From UMGS1279 sp045577695 (GTDB taxonomy: Bacteria; Bacillota; Clostridia; Oscillospirales; Acutalibacteraceae): a stretch of DNA of 54,710 bases. Position 1 is the stretch's first letter. Each line of letters starts with the position of its first letter. Of this stretch, positions 16,577 to 26,051 are shown one piece after another. The notes beneath the pieces are model-generated. The model was not told where the DNA came from. It was given only the letters and a program-made list of their open reading frames with translations, and searched no databases. A program made the translations under genes and the position numbers. Location: the NCBI GenBank assembly GCA_045577695.1, contig JAZNIW010000036.1, positions 1 to 54,710 of the forward strand, read 5' to 3'.

Positions 16577-17857
16577 TTACGGCAGGTACGCCAAGGCGGT
16601 AATTAAAATTCCTCGCACCGGCGGATAAAAGGTAGGAAAGTCGGCCATCGGCAATGGGTTGACCCCACGACCGGCTTCGACCGTATAACCGGGACGCTGA
16701 TATTCTTGAATAAACCAATCCTTATAACCGGCATAACTCGAATAAGGGTCGGGGTCGGCCAGTCGATAACCGCTGACTTGGGCCATTTTTTGCCCAATGG
16801 CCATTCCGTTTGGCGGAACCTCATTTAAAAATTTCCAGTAAATTTCCTCCCCCTGCGTATGAAGGGATACCGTGCGGTCGAAATCCATACGTTTGGTTAA
16901 ATCGGCCACCGCACGACTTTCGGGTTGGTCAAGCGGGGCTTCTCCCACATAATCCCGCGGGGCGGGTTCGGTGAACCCGGCGGCAAATTTTTGCTCTTTT
17001 GCCTTTTCCCAAAGGGCCGGGTAATTTAGGTTTAAATCCACCCCATTTACATTCGCTTTCCACCCCGAGGGAAAAGGAATGAATGGATATCGGTTGGCAA
17101 TCTGCAAAATATCCAAATAGGTTGTTGATTCTTTTAACAGCGCACCGGTCACCAAATCCACTCCATCGGGATTGACCATCGGCATCACAAAAAGGGTGGT
17201 CATATCATAAAGATATTCGGCATTCTGTCCGCCGAATTCCGTAGCATTGGTCACGGCCACGGCATATTCCTCCAAAAAAGCAAGCGCCATAGGAGTGGTT
17301 ATCCACTCATTTGCGTGGTGGGAAGCATTGACAAACACCTTTCTATTTCCTTTTCCCATCTCCAACAAACAAAGCGGCCTTCCCAAAACACTGCGCCCTA
17401 CCACCGAAAGGCGCAAAAAAGGATACCGCACCGCCAGTCCCTCACAAACCAGTTCGGTCAATAGTGCATTATACGAAAGATTGGTAGCCACCAATGGAAA
17501 GCGAAAGGGCACCACCAAAGAAGAACCTATCCTCAGATTGTTATCGACCAATGCGGGATTCGCGTTTTCAATTAAAGCGGGCAGGGTGTTATACTGCATT
17601 GCAATACGGTAAACCGTATCCCCCGGCACCACCGTGTGCCGTATATATCCCACTAAATAGGGCCGAAGCCGCAAAAAAGTTTTTCGGCCGACCACGCCGT
17701 CAGGGACAAGCCCCTCTCTTTTTTGAAAGGCCACCACCGCATTCTTGGTTTTTTCCCCAAACAAACCATCCAATGCCAGTGGAAAACCTGCCCGCAACAA
17801 GGCCAGTTGCACCATTTCCACATAACTACCGCCGTCCCCATTTCGTATTAAAAACAT
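16577..17857 (-). CDS. Peptidoglycan-binding/LysM/M14 gamma-D-glutamyl-diaminoacid endopeptidase
   Basis: The 426-residue protein has three parts: an N-terminal peptidoglycan-binding domain (about 1-65, D-G-x-F-G-x-x-T), a LysM repeat (about 72-118, V-V-P-G-D-T-V-Y-R-I-A), and an M14 zinc carboxypeptidase domain. The zinc motif is H181-A-N-E184, with the later His in S-L-H-T-Q-G and the catalytic Glu in Y-T-V-E-A-G. This domain set matches the endopeptidase I family (YqgT type) that cuts gamma-D-Glu-diaminopimelate bonds in stem peptides. It has no signal peptide, as known for that family, which suggests action inside the cell, possibly in recycling or sporulation. A sporulation-type promoter may precede it. 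The ATG has AAAGGTGG upstream. Confidence 0.88.
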   Translation of the reverse strand: MFLIRNGDGGSYVEMVQLALLRAGFPLALDGLFGEKTKNAVVAFQKREGLVPDGVVGRKTFLRLRPYLVGYIRHTVVPGDTVYRIAMQYNTLPALIENANPALVDNNLRIGSSLVVPFRFPLVATNLSYNALLTELVCEGLAVRYPFLRLSVVGRSVLGRPLCLLEMGKGNRKVFVNASHHANEWITTPMALAFLEEYAVAVTNATEFGGQNAEYLYDMTTLFVMPMVNPDGVDLVTGALLKESTTYLDILQIANRYPFIPFPSGWKANVNGVDLNLNYPALWEKAKEQKFAAGFTEPAPRDYVGEAPLDQPESRAVADLTKRMDFDRTVSLHTQGEEIYWKFLNEVPPNGMAIGQKMAQVSGYRLADPDPYSSYAGYKDWFIQEYQRPGYTVEAGRGVNPLPMADFPTFYPPVRGILITALAYLP

Positions 17858-17883
17858 CGCACAAAACCACCTTTCTTTTTTTT

Positions 17884-17913
17884 ATTATATGTCAAGCGGT
17901 TTTCGGCATATTC
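17884..17913 (-). promoter_or_regulatory. Possible sporulation-sigma promoter of the M14 endopeptidase
   Basis: On the minus strand, GAATATG (17907-17913), a 15-base spacer and CATATAAT (17884-17891) resemble sigma-E/sigma-G promoters, with a leader of about 20 bases to the start codon. A sigma-A -35 at 17-base spacing is poor. Inference from consensus only. Confidence 0.4.
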
Positions 17914-17937
17914 TTAAAAGAGAAAGAGGGGGATTTT

Positions 17938-18618
17938 TTGTTTTATGTAGTAAAGGTACGCCAAAAACGGGGAGGATTTCGCGTCTTACAGCAGACCAAA
18001 TTCTCTTATTTAGGCGTGGATTTTACGCTATTTTCGCTTCCGCCACTCCTAAATAAAAAGAAAAAGGAACATTATAGGTTGTATTTTTCGGCCTACCGCG
18101 GAAAACTACTTTTCCAAAAGAATTTTCCTTTTTTTTCATTGGAAGAGGGCGCCTTTTCACCAAACGCTTTCGGTGAAAGGATATTACTAGCCGCTTTTTT
18201 GCGCTATTGCAAGCAAAAAAAGCCGCCCTGCGTCACTATTGCGCCGGCCGGAAAAATGCATCCCGATTACCTCTGCGCAATTGCCCCTTTTGTCGGTCGC
18301 ATTCTTTGTATTGGAGTACCGGCCAATCTTGCTTTATGCCAAAGTCTACTGGAAAAAAGCGGAACCCCGCTTTTTTTCGTGAAAACATTGCCGGAAGATA
18401 CCGCCTTTTTAAATTTAGACAAAAGCGACTACAAAATGTTTCACCAAAACGGACCGTATTTTTCGCTGGAAACCTTTTTGCGCCTTTCGGTATCATTGAC
18501 CTTTCCGCCCCCCTTGGACGAAATTGACCCATTGACCCTTTCGGCCGCTTTATTTGAAAAAACAAATCGCCCCGACCTCAAAGAAAAATGGGTCGAAGCG
18601 ATATTGCGTCTATTTTAA
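17938..18618 (+). CDS. Conserved-looking protein of unknown function
   Basis: I do not recognise this 226-residue protein. It is likely cytoplasmic, with no membrane segment and a basic N-terminal region (F-Y-V-V-K-V-R-Q-K-R-G-G-F-R-V-L). The start is TTG 17938, 6 bases after AGAGGGGG; the frame is open for another 444 bases upstream, but that part lies antisense to the M14 gene. The middle contains T-I-A-P-A-G-K-M-H-P-D-Y and G-R-I-L-C-I-G-V-P-A-N, which look like alternating strands and turns of an alpha/beta fold. The gene is divergent from the M14 endopeptidase over an 80-base intergenic region and overlaps the tadA end by 4 bases. A sporulation role is possible by context only. Confidence 0.6.
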   Translation: MFYVVKVRQKRGGFRVLQQTKFSYLGVDFTLFSLPPLLNKKKKEHYRLYFSAYRGKLLFQKNFPFFSLEEGAFSPNAFGERILLAAFLRYCKQKKPPCVTIAPAGKMHPDYLCAIAPFVGRILCIGVPANLALCQSLLEKSGTPLFFVKTLPEDTAFLNLDKSDYKMFHQNGPYFSLETFLRLSVSLTFPPPLDEIDPLTLSAALFEKTNRPDLKEKWVEAILRLF

Positions 18619-19076
18619 ATCTTATTTTTTCCCCTGGTACGGCGCTCTTTAAAAAAATCTTGCAATAGGGCAAGGGCGGCTTTTTCCTCGACCCCGCTGT
18701 AGACTTCGGGTTTCCCCTTAAAATTCTCGGCATAGAGATGACAAACCGAACCAAGCGCCCCTTTGACAGGGTCAAACGCCCCGAAAACGACCTCTTTAAC
18801 ACGAGCATTCAGAGCGGCGCCGGCACACATTGGGCAAGGTTCTAAGGTGACATACAAACTAGCTCCGTTAAGGCGAAAGTTGCCCAGTCGTTCAGCCGCC
18901 TGCTGCAAAGCCAAGCATTCGGCGTGAGCCGTAGGGTCTTTTCTTTCCTCGCACAAATTGTGAGCGGCGGCTAAGACCTCGCCATCTTTCACCACCACCG
19001 CACCGACGGGGACCTCTCCTTTGGCGGCAGCTTTCTCTGCCTCTTGCAAAGCCAAGCGCATATATTTTTGGTCCAT
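18615..19076 (-). CDS. tadA: tRNA-specific adenosine deaminase
   Basis: TadA deaminates adenosine 34 of tRNA-Arg(ACG) to inosine. The 153-residue protein has the zinc-dependent deaminase signature H51-A-E53 and P-C81-P-M-C84, plus the N-terminal P-V-G-A-V-V-V segment, all at the usual spacing. The end overlaps the converging unknown gene by 4 bases, so no terminator sits between them. It follows the CPBP gene by 27 bases and probably shares its transcript. A general cytidine/guanine deaminase is the only real alternative. Confidence 0.92.
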   Translation of the reverse strand: MDQKYMRLALQEAEKAAAKGEVPVGAVVVKDGEVLAAAHNLCEERKDPTAHAECLALQQAAERLGNFRLNGASLYVTLEPCPMCAGAALNARVKEVVFGAFDPVKGALGSVCHLYAENFKGKPEVYSGVEEKAALALLQDFFKERRTRGKNKI

Positions 19077-19103
19077 TGTTTGTCTGCACCCCCTTTTTAA
19101 CCC

Positions 19104-20075
19104 TTAAGAAAGGGCACCTTGTATCTGCGCCAATAAAACATTCAGGCCCACAATCACAAAGAAAATAATCATAGCGGCCGAGCCACACAGCCAACCAAGC
19201 CGCATTTTTGTGGTCGATTGGTGGGGCGTTTTCGAAAAGGTCATTGCCTTAGGATTTTTTTGACAAAGTAAATAAATGCCAAAGAATCCCACCAGTAAAA
19301 TAATCAACAAAAACAGCATATATACTGCATTTGCTACCACTTGGCCGACTGCCATTTCCAAATATTGTATCAATACGGAAAAAAGATTATTGAGAAAATG
19401 GATCAAAACGCCGGTCCAAAGAGAGCCGGTTTCCATTACCAGAAAACCAAGCGCCAATCCCACCAAAAAGGCAAAGGGAATTTGCACCAAATTGCCATGC
19501 AACAAACCAAAAAGTAAAGCCGAAGTGAAAATGGCGAAAGGTTTGCCAAATTTGACAAGCGAACCCATAATAATACCGCGGAAAAGAAACTCTTCCAGCA
19601 AAGCGGGTGCAATTGCCACAGAGCAAACCGAAAGAAGAAAGCCGAAAAATCCGGTGGGTAGGTCAATATCACCGCCGGCCAATGGGAAAATGTTTTGCAA
19701 AAAGGAAACCACTATATTGGCCACAAAACAAAATCCCAAACCCGCCATCACCGAAGAAAGTCGCTTGCCCTTTTCGGGTTTCGAAAAGGATATTATTTTT
19801 TCCACCGGTTGTTGTTCGGTTTTAATCATAACCAAGGAGGCACCGGCAATAGCCAAAAGCGACAAAACCAAGTTTAATGCCAACAAAAAGGCTGCATTTT
19901 GGAAGAGAGAAATCATTTTTTCTCCCCTTAAAAGCACAAGTGCAATTTCCACCACGTAACCAATGAAAAAATAGGTCAGTAGGCCAATCCCAATGTGATT
20001 GGCTGTTCGCTTAACCGCTTTGCGTTCATAATAAAGAGCGAGCGACTGATTGTTAAAATAAAATCCCGATTGCAT
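19104..20075 (-). CDS. CPBP family intramembrane metalloprotease
   Basis: The 323-residue protein has about eight hydrophobic segments and the CPBP (Abi) signature E161-E-F-L-F-R166-G-I, followed by histidines in F-G-L-L-H-G-N and L-I-H-F-L-N-N that complete the active site. Members are Rce1-like membrane proteases, often linked to bacteriocin immunity or protein processing; the role here is unknown. Its ATG sits 2 bases after the gyrA stop with GAGG inside the gyrA end, so it is the last-but-one gene of the gyrase transcript. Confidence 0.9.
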   Translation of the reverse strand: MQSGFYFNNQSLALYYERKAVKRTANHIGIGLLTYFFIGYVVEIALVLLRGEKMISLFQNAAFLLALNLVLSLLAIAGASLVMIKTEQQPVEKIISFSKPEKGKRLSSVMAGLGFCFVANIVVSFLQNIFPLAGGDIDLPTGFFGFLLSVCSVAIAPALLEEFLFRGIIMGSLVKFGKPFAIFTSALLFGLLHGNLVQIPFAFLVGLALGFLVMETGSLWTGVLIHFLNNLFSVLIQYLEMAVGQVVANAVYMLFLLIILLVGFFGIYLLCQKNPKAMTFSKTPHQSTTKMRLGWLCGSAAMIIFFVIVGLNVLLAQIQGALS

Positions 20076-20077
20076 TT

Positions 20078-22660
20078 TTATTCCTCAATTTCATCCGAAA
20101 AAGTTTCGGTCTCCTCCATCTCTTCGGCAGCAAGTTCCTCGGCATCACCAATATCCTCCGCTTCGGCATCCGGCGCATCGGGATGGTCGGTGACCTCTTC
20201 TTCGTCATGGGGGGTGGCCACCACGGTCAAGAGTTTTACTCCCTCTTCAATGCGCATTACCTTAACCCCCTTGCCGGGACGACGGTAAACATTGAGTTCG
20301 CCCAAATGAATACGAATGATAATGCCGCTCGAAGAAATCATAATCAAATCATCGTCGGCATCGGGCGAAATCACAGCAGCCACATCGCCGTATTTGGCGG
20401 TGCGATAGTTGATAATACCCTTTCCTCCGCGAGATTGCAGGCGATAATCCGCCAATTCGCTAATTCGACCAAAACCGGTTTCGGTCACGGTTAATACACG
20501 GTCGCCCTCTTTGGCTACAATCATACCGATAACAGTATCCCCCTCGGACAAGCGAATGGAACGAACCCCGCGGGCGGTTCGACCCATAGAACGAACGCCA
20601 CTTTCGTGGAAACGAATCGCTTTACCCATTTTGGTAGCAACCAACAAATCCGAATCGCCATCGGTTAATTTTACGAAAGAAAGTTCATCTTGTTCATCAA
20701 TCGAAAGAGCGATCAAGCCGTTTTTGCGAATGTTTTTAAAGGCTTCCAGCGGAGTACGTTTGATGATACCGCCCTTTGTGCCCATACAGATAAAGTGCCC
20801 CTCTTCCATTTGTGGTACCGCAAGAATGGTAACAATTTTTTCCTCCGCTTGTAAAGGCAAAAGATTCACAATATTCATTCCCTTGGCGGTACGACTTCCC
20901 TCGGGAATTTCATAAGCCTTCATCCGATAGGCCTTGCCCATATTACTAAACATCATCACCCAATCGTGCGAGAAGCAGGTAAACATATTTTCTACCACGT
21001 CATCCTCGCGGGTGGACATTCCGCGAATGCCGCGTCCTCCACGATTTTGGGCTTCATATTCATCACAGGGCATTCTTTTAATATACCCGTTACGGGTTTT
21101 GGTTAAAACGCATTGCTCTCTTGGAATCAAATCTTCAATATCCACTTCGCCGGCCACATCGGAAATATCGGTACGCCGCTCATCGGTGTATTTGTCTCGC
21201 AGATTCAGTGCTTCGGCCTTAACGATTTCTAAAATACGCTCGCGACTGGATAAAATTTCTTCACATTCCTTGATAAATTCAATTTTTTCTTGCAATTCGT
21301 CTAAAATCTTTTGTTTTTCCATACCGGCCAAACGACCCAGTTGCATTTGAACAATGGCGGTAGACTGAATTTCATCCAAACCAAAACGTTCCATCAAGGC
21401 CGTTTTGCTTTCGGGAATCGTTTTGCTGTTGCGAATAATCGAAATAACCTCGTCAATAAAATCTAAAGCGATTTTTAAACCCTTTAAAATGTGTGCTCTT
21501 TCTTCGGCCTTGCGTTTATCGAACGCGGTACGACGGTAAATGATATCATACTGAAAATCGATAGCATTTTGCAACAATTCTTTTAAGGTTAAAATCTGTG
21601 GCTTACCATTGACAATAGCCAATAAAATCGCACCAAAGGTAGTTTGCAATGAGGTATAGGAATAAAGCTTGTTCAAAACCACCTGGGGACTGGCGTCCCG
21701 CTTGATATCGACGATAATACGAATTCCGCCGTCTCGTTTGGAGGAATAGTCGACCACATCTTCAATGCCTTCTATTTTCTTTTCCGAGGCCAAGTCGTAG
21801 ATGTGTTTGACCAAATCCTTTTTACGTACTTTATAAGGAATTTCAGTAATTACAATACGGAATTTTCCGTTTTTGGTTTCCTCAATTTCGGCCTTGCCGC
21901 GCACAATAATCTTTCCGCGGCCGGTTGCATAGGCGGCACGGATGCCGGCGCGACCCATGATGATACCGCCGGTCGGAAAATCGGGACCTTTAATATGCTC
22001 GCACAAATCGGCCAGTTGAGCATCGGGATTGTCAATCAAACAACACATCCCATCAATAACTTCTCCCAAATTGTGAGGGGGAATTTCGGTGGCCATACCA
22101 ACCGCAATGCCCGAAGAACCATTAACCAACAGTTGCGGAAAACGCACCGGCAACACCGATGGTTCTTTTAAACGATCGTCATAGTTGGGAACGAAATCTA
22201 CCGTGTCCTTATCAATATCGTCCAACATATTCAAAGAAAGACGATTCATCTTGGATTCGGTATAACGATAGGCAGCAGCAGGATAACCATCAATATTACC
22301 AAAATTGCCGTGACCGTCAATCAACGGATAGCGCAGAGAAAAATCTTGCGCCATACGAACCATTGCATCGTAAACCGAAGCATCCCCATGGGGATGATAA
22401 CGACCCAACACAGCACCGACCGTATCGGCGCACTTGCGGTACTGTTTTTCGGGGGTAAGCCCGTTTTCATACATCGTATACAAAATACGACGGTGTACCG
22501 GTTTTAATCCGTCCCGCACATCGGGAAGAGCACGGCCAACCAGAACAGACATAGAGTATTGCAACATACTACTACGCACTTCGTCGACAATTTCAACCGG
22601 TCGAATGGTTGTCATTTCATCCTCCGGCCAAATTACAGTTTCTTTTTCCTTTCTTGCCAT
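20078..22660 (-). CDS. gyrA: DNA gyrase subunit A
   Basis: GyrA forms the DNA breakage-reunion core of gyrase. The 860-residue protein has the catalytic Tyr133 in A-Y-R-Y-T-E, and six C-terminal beta-pinwheel repeats including the GyrA box Q-S-R-G-G-K-G (codons near 20440). The C-terminal tail is strongly acidic. In the quinolone-resistance region the sequence is G-D-A-S-V-Y-D, so the position equal to E. coli Ser83 is Ala94. It follows gyrB by 18 bases. Confidence 0.97.
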   Translation of the reverse strand: MARKEKETVIWPEDEMTTIRPVEIVDEVRSSMLQYSMSVLVGRALPDVRDGLKPVHRRILYTMYENGLTPEKQYRKCADTVGAVLGRYHPHGDASVYDAMVRMAQDFSLRYPLIDGHGNFGNIDGYPAAAYRYTESKMNRLSLNMLDDIDKDTVDFVPNYDDRLKEPSVLPVRFPQLLVNGSSGIAVGMATEIPPHNLGEVIDGMCCLIDNPDAQLADLCEHIKGPDFPTGGIIMGRAGIRAAYATGRGKIIVRGKAEIEETKNGKFRIVITEIPYKVRKKDLVKHIYDLASEKKIEGIEDVVDYSSKRDGGIRIIVDIKRDASPQVVLNKLYSYTSLQTTFGAILLAIVNGKPQILTLKELLQNAIDFQYDIIYRRTAFDKRKAEERAHILKGLKIALDFIDEVISIIRNSKTIPESKTALMERFGLDEIQSTAIVQMQLGRLAGMEKQKILDELQEKIEFIKECEEILSSRERILEIVKAEALNLRDKYTDERRTDISDVAGEVDIEDLIPREQCVLTKTRNGYIKRMPCDEYEAQNRGGRGIRGMSTREDDVVENMFTCFSHDWVMMFSNMGKAYRMKAYEIPEGSRTAKGMNIVNLLPLQAEEKIVTILAVPQMEEGHFICMGTKGGIIKRTPLEAFKNIRKNGLIALSIDEQDELSFVKLTDGDSDLLVATKMGKAIRFHESGVRSMGRTARGVRSIRLSEGDTVIGMIVAKEGDRVLTVTETGFGRISELADYRLQSRGGKGIINYRTAKYGDVAAVISPDADDDLIMISSSGIIIRIHLGELNVYRRPGKGVKVMRIEEGVKLLTVVATPHDEEEVTDHPDAPDAEAEDIGDAEELAAEEMEETETFSDEIEE

Positions 22661-22678
22661 CGTTTCTCTCCCCCTTTC

Positions 22679-24622
22679 TTAAATATCCAAATCGGTTGCA
22701 AAAACGGCGTTTTCTTCAATAAAGCGACGTCTGGGTTCTACCTCTTCTCCCATTAACATCGAGAAGGTGGCATCGGCCACAACGGCATCCTCAATGCTCA
22801 CGCGAAGTAACGTGCGACGTTCCGGGTCCAAAGTGGTTTCCCATAGCTGTTCGGGATTCATTTCACCAAGACCCTTATAGCGTTGTACATCAACGTTGCC
22901 GCCGAGTTCTTCGATGCACTTTTCTTTTTCTTCATCGGTAAACAAATCAAAATGTTGTTTTCCCTTAGAAACGCGGAACAAAGGCGGTTGCGCCAAGTAG
23001 ATATGCCCCGTTTCAATCAGTTCCGGCATATAGCGGAAGAAGAAGGTTAAAAGTAGGGTACGAATGTGAGAACCGTCCACATCGGCATCGGCCATAATCA
23101 CAATTTTATCATACCGCAATTTGCTGATATCAAAATTATCGGCAATGCCCGTTCCCAATGCAATGACAACGGGGGTTAATTTATCGTTGCCGTAAACACG
23201 GTCGGCGCGGGCTTTTTCCACATTAAGCATTTTTCCCCAAAGCGGTAAAATCGCTTGATAAGTAGAGTTACGTCCCTCTACTGCTGAACCGCCGGCCGAA
23301 TCTCCCTCGACAATGAAAAGTTCGGTTTTACTGGGATCATCCGAAATGCAATCGGTTAATTTTTCAGGCATACGGGTACGACCACCAAGCGTAGATTTGC
23401 TTCTGGTAGCCGCAAGGGCTTTTTGCGCCGCCTCCCGCGCATTGGAGGAGGCGATGGATTTTTCCATAATAATCTTCGCCTGCGAAGGATTTTCTTCCAA
23501 AAATTGGCCGAGTTTTTCTTTCACAATGGATCGCACCAACCTGCCAATATCCGTATTACCTAATTTTGCTTTGGTTTGGCTTTCAAATTGGGCGTCAACC
23601 AATTTGACACTAACCACGGCGGTAATTCCTTCGCAAATATCCACCGTCGAAGGCTTACTGTCGCTGTCTTTTAAATATTTAAAGCGCAAACCGTAATCGT
23701 TGATGGTGGCGGTCAACGAAGTTTTGAAACCGGTTTCGTGAGTACCGCCGTCCACCGTATGAATGGTATTGGCGAAACTGATGATATTGCTGCTGTAACT
23801 GGTACTCCAAATCAAGGCAATTTCAACATTGGAATCCCCTTTACTGCCTGCCAAATAAATCACGTCATCAATAATGCGTTCTTTTCCGGTTTTTTCAAGC
23901 AAATATTCCACATAAGTGCGAATACCTCCCTCAAAATACAAATCATTGGTTCGTTCATCCATACCGGTACGTTTATCGGTTAACACGACGCGAATGCCGG
24001 CATTCAAAAAGGCCTGTTCGCGCAAACGAAGAAGCAAGGTATCGTAATCATAGGTGGTAGTATCGGTGAAAATGGTGGGATCGGGTTTAAAGGTAACCCG
24101 CGTACCGGTTTCTGTGGTATCTCCTATGATTTCCAAATCCGAAACAATATTTCCCTTTTCAAAGCGTTGTTTATAAATATGAGTACCATCTTTAACCTCA
24201 ACCTCTAACCAAGAGGATAAGGCATTTACAACCGAGGCTCCTACGCCATGCAGCCCCCCCGATACTTTATATCCGTTCCCGCCGAATTTTCCGCCGGCGT
24301 GTAAAATGGTAAATACGACCGTAACCGAAGGCAAACCGGTTTTTGCATTGATACCAACCGGAATTCCTCGTCCGTTATCCGAAACTTCAATCACACCGTC
24401 ATCCAGAATATTAACCGTGATTTTATTACAATATCCTGCTAATGCTTCATCAATGGAATTATCTACAATTTCATAAACCAAATGGTGCAGACCGCGTTCA
24501 CCCGTCGAACCGATGTACATACCCGGTCTTTTTCGAACGGCATCCAGCCCTTCCAACACCTGAATGGAATTTTCATCGTAATTTTCATTTACCGGTGTGT
24601 TAATCTCCACATTCGTACTCAT
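22679..24622 (-). CDS. gyrB: DNA gyrase subunit B
   Basis: GyrB provides ATPase and metal-binding TOPRIM functions. The 647-residue protein shows the GHKL ATP-binding motifs (V-D-N-S-I-D-E-A, D-N-G-R-G-I-P, G-G-L-H-G-V-G) and the TOPRIM E-G-D-S-A-G-G-S with D-A-D-V-D-G-S. The C-terminus ends with R-R-x-F-I-E-x-N-A, as usual. The start overlaps the remB end by 4 bases. The order remB-gyrB-gyrA matches the Bacillota origin region. Confidence 0.97.
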   Translation of the reverse strand: MSTNVEINTPVNENYDENSIQVLEGLDAVRKRPGMYIGSTGERGLHHLVYEIVDNSIDEALAGYCNKITVNILDDGVIEVSDNGRGIPVGINAKTGLPSVTVVFTILHAGGKFGGNGYKVSGGLHGVGASVVNALSSWLEVEVKDGTHIYKQRFEKGNIVSDLEIIGDTTETGTRVTFKPDPTIFTDTTTYDYDTLLLRLREQAFLNAGIRVVLTDKRTGMDERTNDLYFEGGIRTYVEYLLEKTGKERIIDDVIYLAGSKGDSNVEIALIWSTSYSSNIISFANTIHTVDGGTHETGFKTSLTATINDYGLRFKYLKDSDSKPSTVDICEGITAVVSVKLVDAQFESQTKAKLGNTDIGRLVRSIVKEKLGQFLEENPSQAKIIMEKSIASSNAREAAQKALAATRSKSTLGGRTRMPEKLTDCISDDPSKTELFIVEGDSAGGSAVEGRNSTYQAILPLWGKMLNVEKARADRVYGNDKLTPVVIALGTGIADNFDISKLRYDKIVIMADADVDGSHIRTLLLTFFFRYMPELIETGHIYLAQPPLFRVSKGKQHFDLFTDEEKEKCIEELGGNVDVQRYKGLGEMNPEQLWETTLDPERRTLLRVSIEDAVVADATFSMLMGEEVEPRRRFIEENAVFATDLDI

Positions 24623-24924
24623 AATTGTTCTCCGTTTCTGTGATTTTTGCTGTTTTTTAAAAGGGAATATTGAAAATTGTTTCGTTTATGCAACGTGGAA
24701 GAAGAAAGTTGTGAAATATACACTTTTCTTTCTCTCTTTTTTTTGGGATTTACCACCACAAAGGTTTTGGGCAATTCGTAAGTAATCGTAATTACTTCGC
24801 CTTTTTTTTCAGCACGACTTAAATAATCTCTCGTACTTTTTTGAACCGTACTGGTATCCATATCAAAAATACCGATAATTTCATCGGTTTTGACCACCGT
24901 TTCCTGTCCTAAATGAAGAAACAT
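24619..24924 (-). CDS. remB: Extracellular matrix regulator RemB-like (DUF370)
   Basis: The 101-residue protein begins M-F-L-H-L-G-Q-E and contains I-I-G-I-F-D-M-D-T, the hallmark of the DUF370/RemB (YaaB) family encoded between recF and gyrB in Bacillota. The related RemA is a DNA-binding activator of matrix genes in Bacillus; the role of RemB is less clear. The C-terminal 35 residues (K-K-K-R-E-R-K-V-Y and onward) extend past the usual domain and are basic. It overlaps gyrB by 4 bases. Confidence 0.88.
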   Translation of the reverse strand: MFLHLGQETVVKTDEIIGIFDMDTSTVQKSTRDYLSRAEKKGEVITITYELPKTFVVVNPKKKRERKVYISQLSSSTLHKRNNFQYSLLKNSKNHRNGEQL

Positions 24925-24959
24925 ATTTACTCTGTGTATATTTTTAATACGATACGTAT

Positions 24960-26051
24960 CTATCGTATTTTTTTATCACAGATCCTTCCTCCTTCCATAC
25001 GATATACCGCACCTTTTTTTAATCCTTTTATATTATCGGGATCGCAACAAGAGATAAAAACCTGCCAATCCTGAATATGATTTAAAATAAAATCTTGACG
25101 GCTTTGATCTAATTCGCTCATCACATCGTCCAATAGGGCAACAGGATATTCGCCGGTAATTTTTTTCAGCACCCATGCCTCGGAAAGTTTCAGGGCAAGC
25201 GAAACACTCCGCCGTTGTCCTTGACTACCGAAACTTTTTAACAGTTCTCCATTTAACAACAGTTCCAAATCGTCACGGTGTGGCCCTATAGAGGTATTTC
25301 CGGTAAATATATCCTCCCGGCGAGACTGCTTCAAAAGAAAAGAAACTTCTTGTTCGGTAGCATCGGCCGGAATTTTGGAAAGATATTGCAAGTTTAACAC
25401 CTCTTTTTTTCCCGAAATTCCTCCGTAAAGTTCTAATGCCGATTCCTTTAAAATTTCTACATACCGCAGACGATATTTTATAATTTCTCTCGCCAACGAT
25501 ACCAAAGGTGCTTCAAAATCGTCTAGCAACCCTTCTAAATCAGGGTGCATTCTTATATCACGCAGTAAGATGTTTCGTTGTGCGACTGCTTTGGTATATC
25601 TCCTCAATTTTTCATTGTATAACGGATGAATTTGCCCGATGGCGGTATCCAAAAAGCGACGACGAACGGCAGGTCCATCGTTTATCAAATTTAAATCAAT
25701 GGGGGAAAAAACAATGGCATAAAAGTTACCCGCCAAGGCAGCCGCAGAGGAAAGCATTTTTCCGGAAAGTTCGGCCTTTCTCTTTTCTTCGATTATAATT
25801 TTGGCGTTTCTTTCCACCCCGCCAAATACAAAATCACAAGAATTTACGGTTTTTTTACAGCCGTGTTTTTTCAACTCACTATCCTTTGCCCCGCGAAAAC
25901 TTTTGGCACCGCAAAACAACCAGATTGCCTCTAACAAATTGGTTTTTCCCTGTGCATTGTCACCGTAAATAACATTGATTCCTTCTATTGGGGTGAAGGT
26001 AATGGTTTCAAAATTTCGAAACTGTTGACACTGTAATTCCTTAATTATCAT
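24960..26051 (-). CDS. recF: DNA replication and repair protein RecF
   Basis: RecF is an SMC-like ATPase that helps load RecA at single-strand gaps. The 363-residue protein has the Walker A G-D-N-A-Q-G-K-T-N at about residue 31, the ABC signature-like S-Q-G-Q-R-R-S near 270, and the Walker B L-L-D-D-V-M-S-E-L-D near 310. It overlaps yaaA by 4 bases and belongs to the dnaN-yaaA-recF unit. Confidence 0.96.
   Translation of the reverse strand: MIIKELQCQQFRNFETITFTPIEGINVIYGDNAQGKTNLLEAIWLFCGAKSFRGAKDSELKKHGCKKTVNSCDFVFGGVERNAKIIIEEKRKAELSGKMLSSAAALAGNFYAIVFSPIDLNLINDGPAVRRRFLDTAIGQIHPLYNEKLRRYTKAVAQRNILLRDIRMHPDLEGLLDDFEAPLVSLAREIIKYRLRYVEILKESALELYGGISGKKEVLNLQYLSKIPADATEQEVSFLLKQSRREDIFTGNTSIGPHRDDLELLLNGELLKSFGSQGQRRSVSLALKLSEAWVLKKITGEYPVALLDDVMSELDQSRQDFILNHIQDWQVFISCCDPDNIKGLKKGAVYRMEGGRICDKKIR

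Noticed and set aside
17884..17897. TTGACA next to TATAAT on the minus strand
   Set aside because: The two hexamers are directly adjacent with no spacer, so they cannot form a sigma-A promoter.
17494..17937. Long upstream extension of the unknown protein's frame
   Set aside because: It lies antisense to the M14 endopeptidase and starts before any promoter; the TTG at 17938 has its own ribosome binding site.
19276..19959. 227-codon frame on the plus strand
   Set aside because: It is antisense to the CPBP protease and rich in Lys/Pro with no motif or ribosome binding site.
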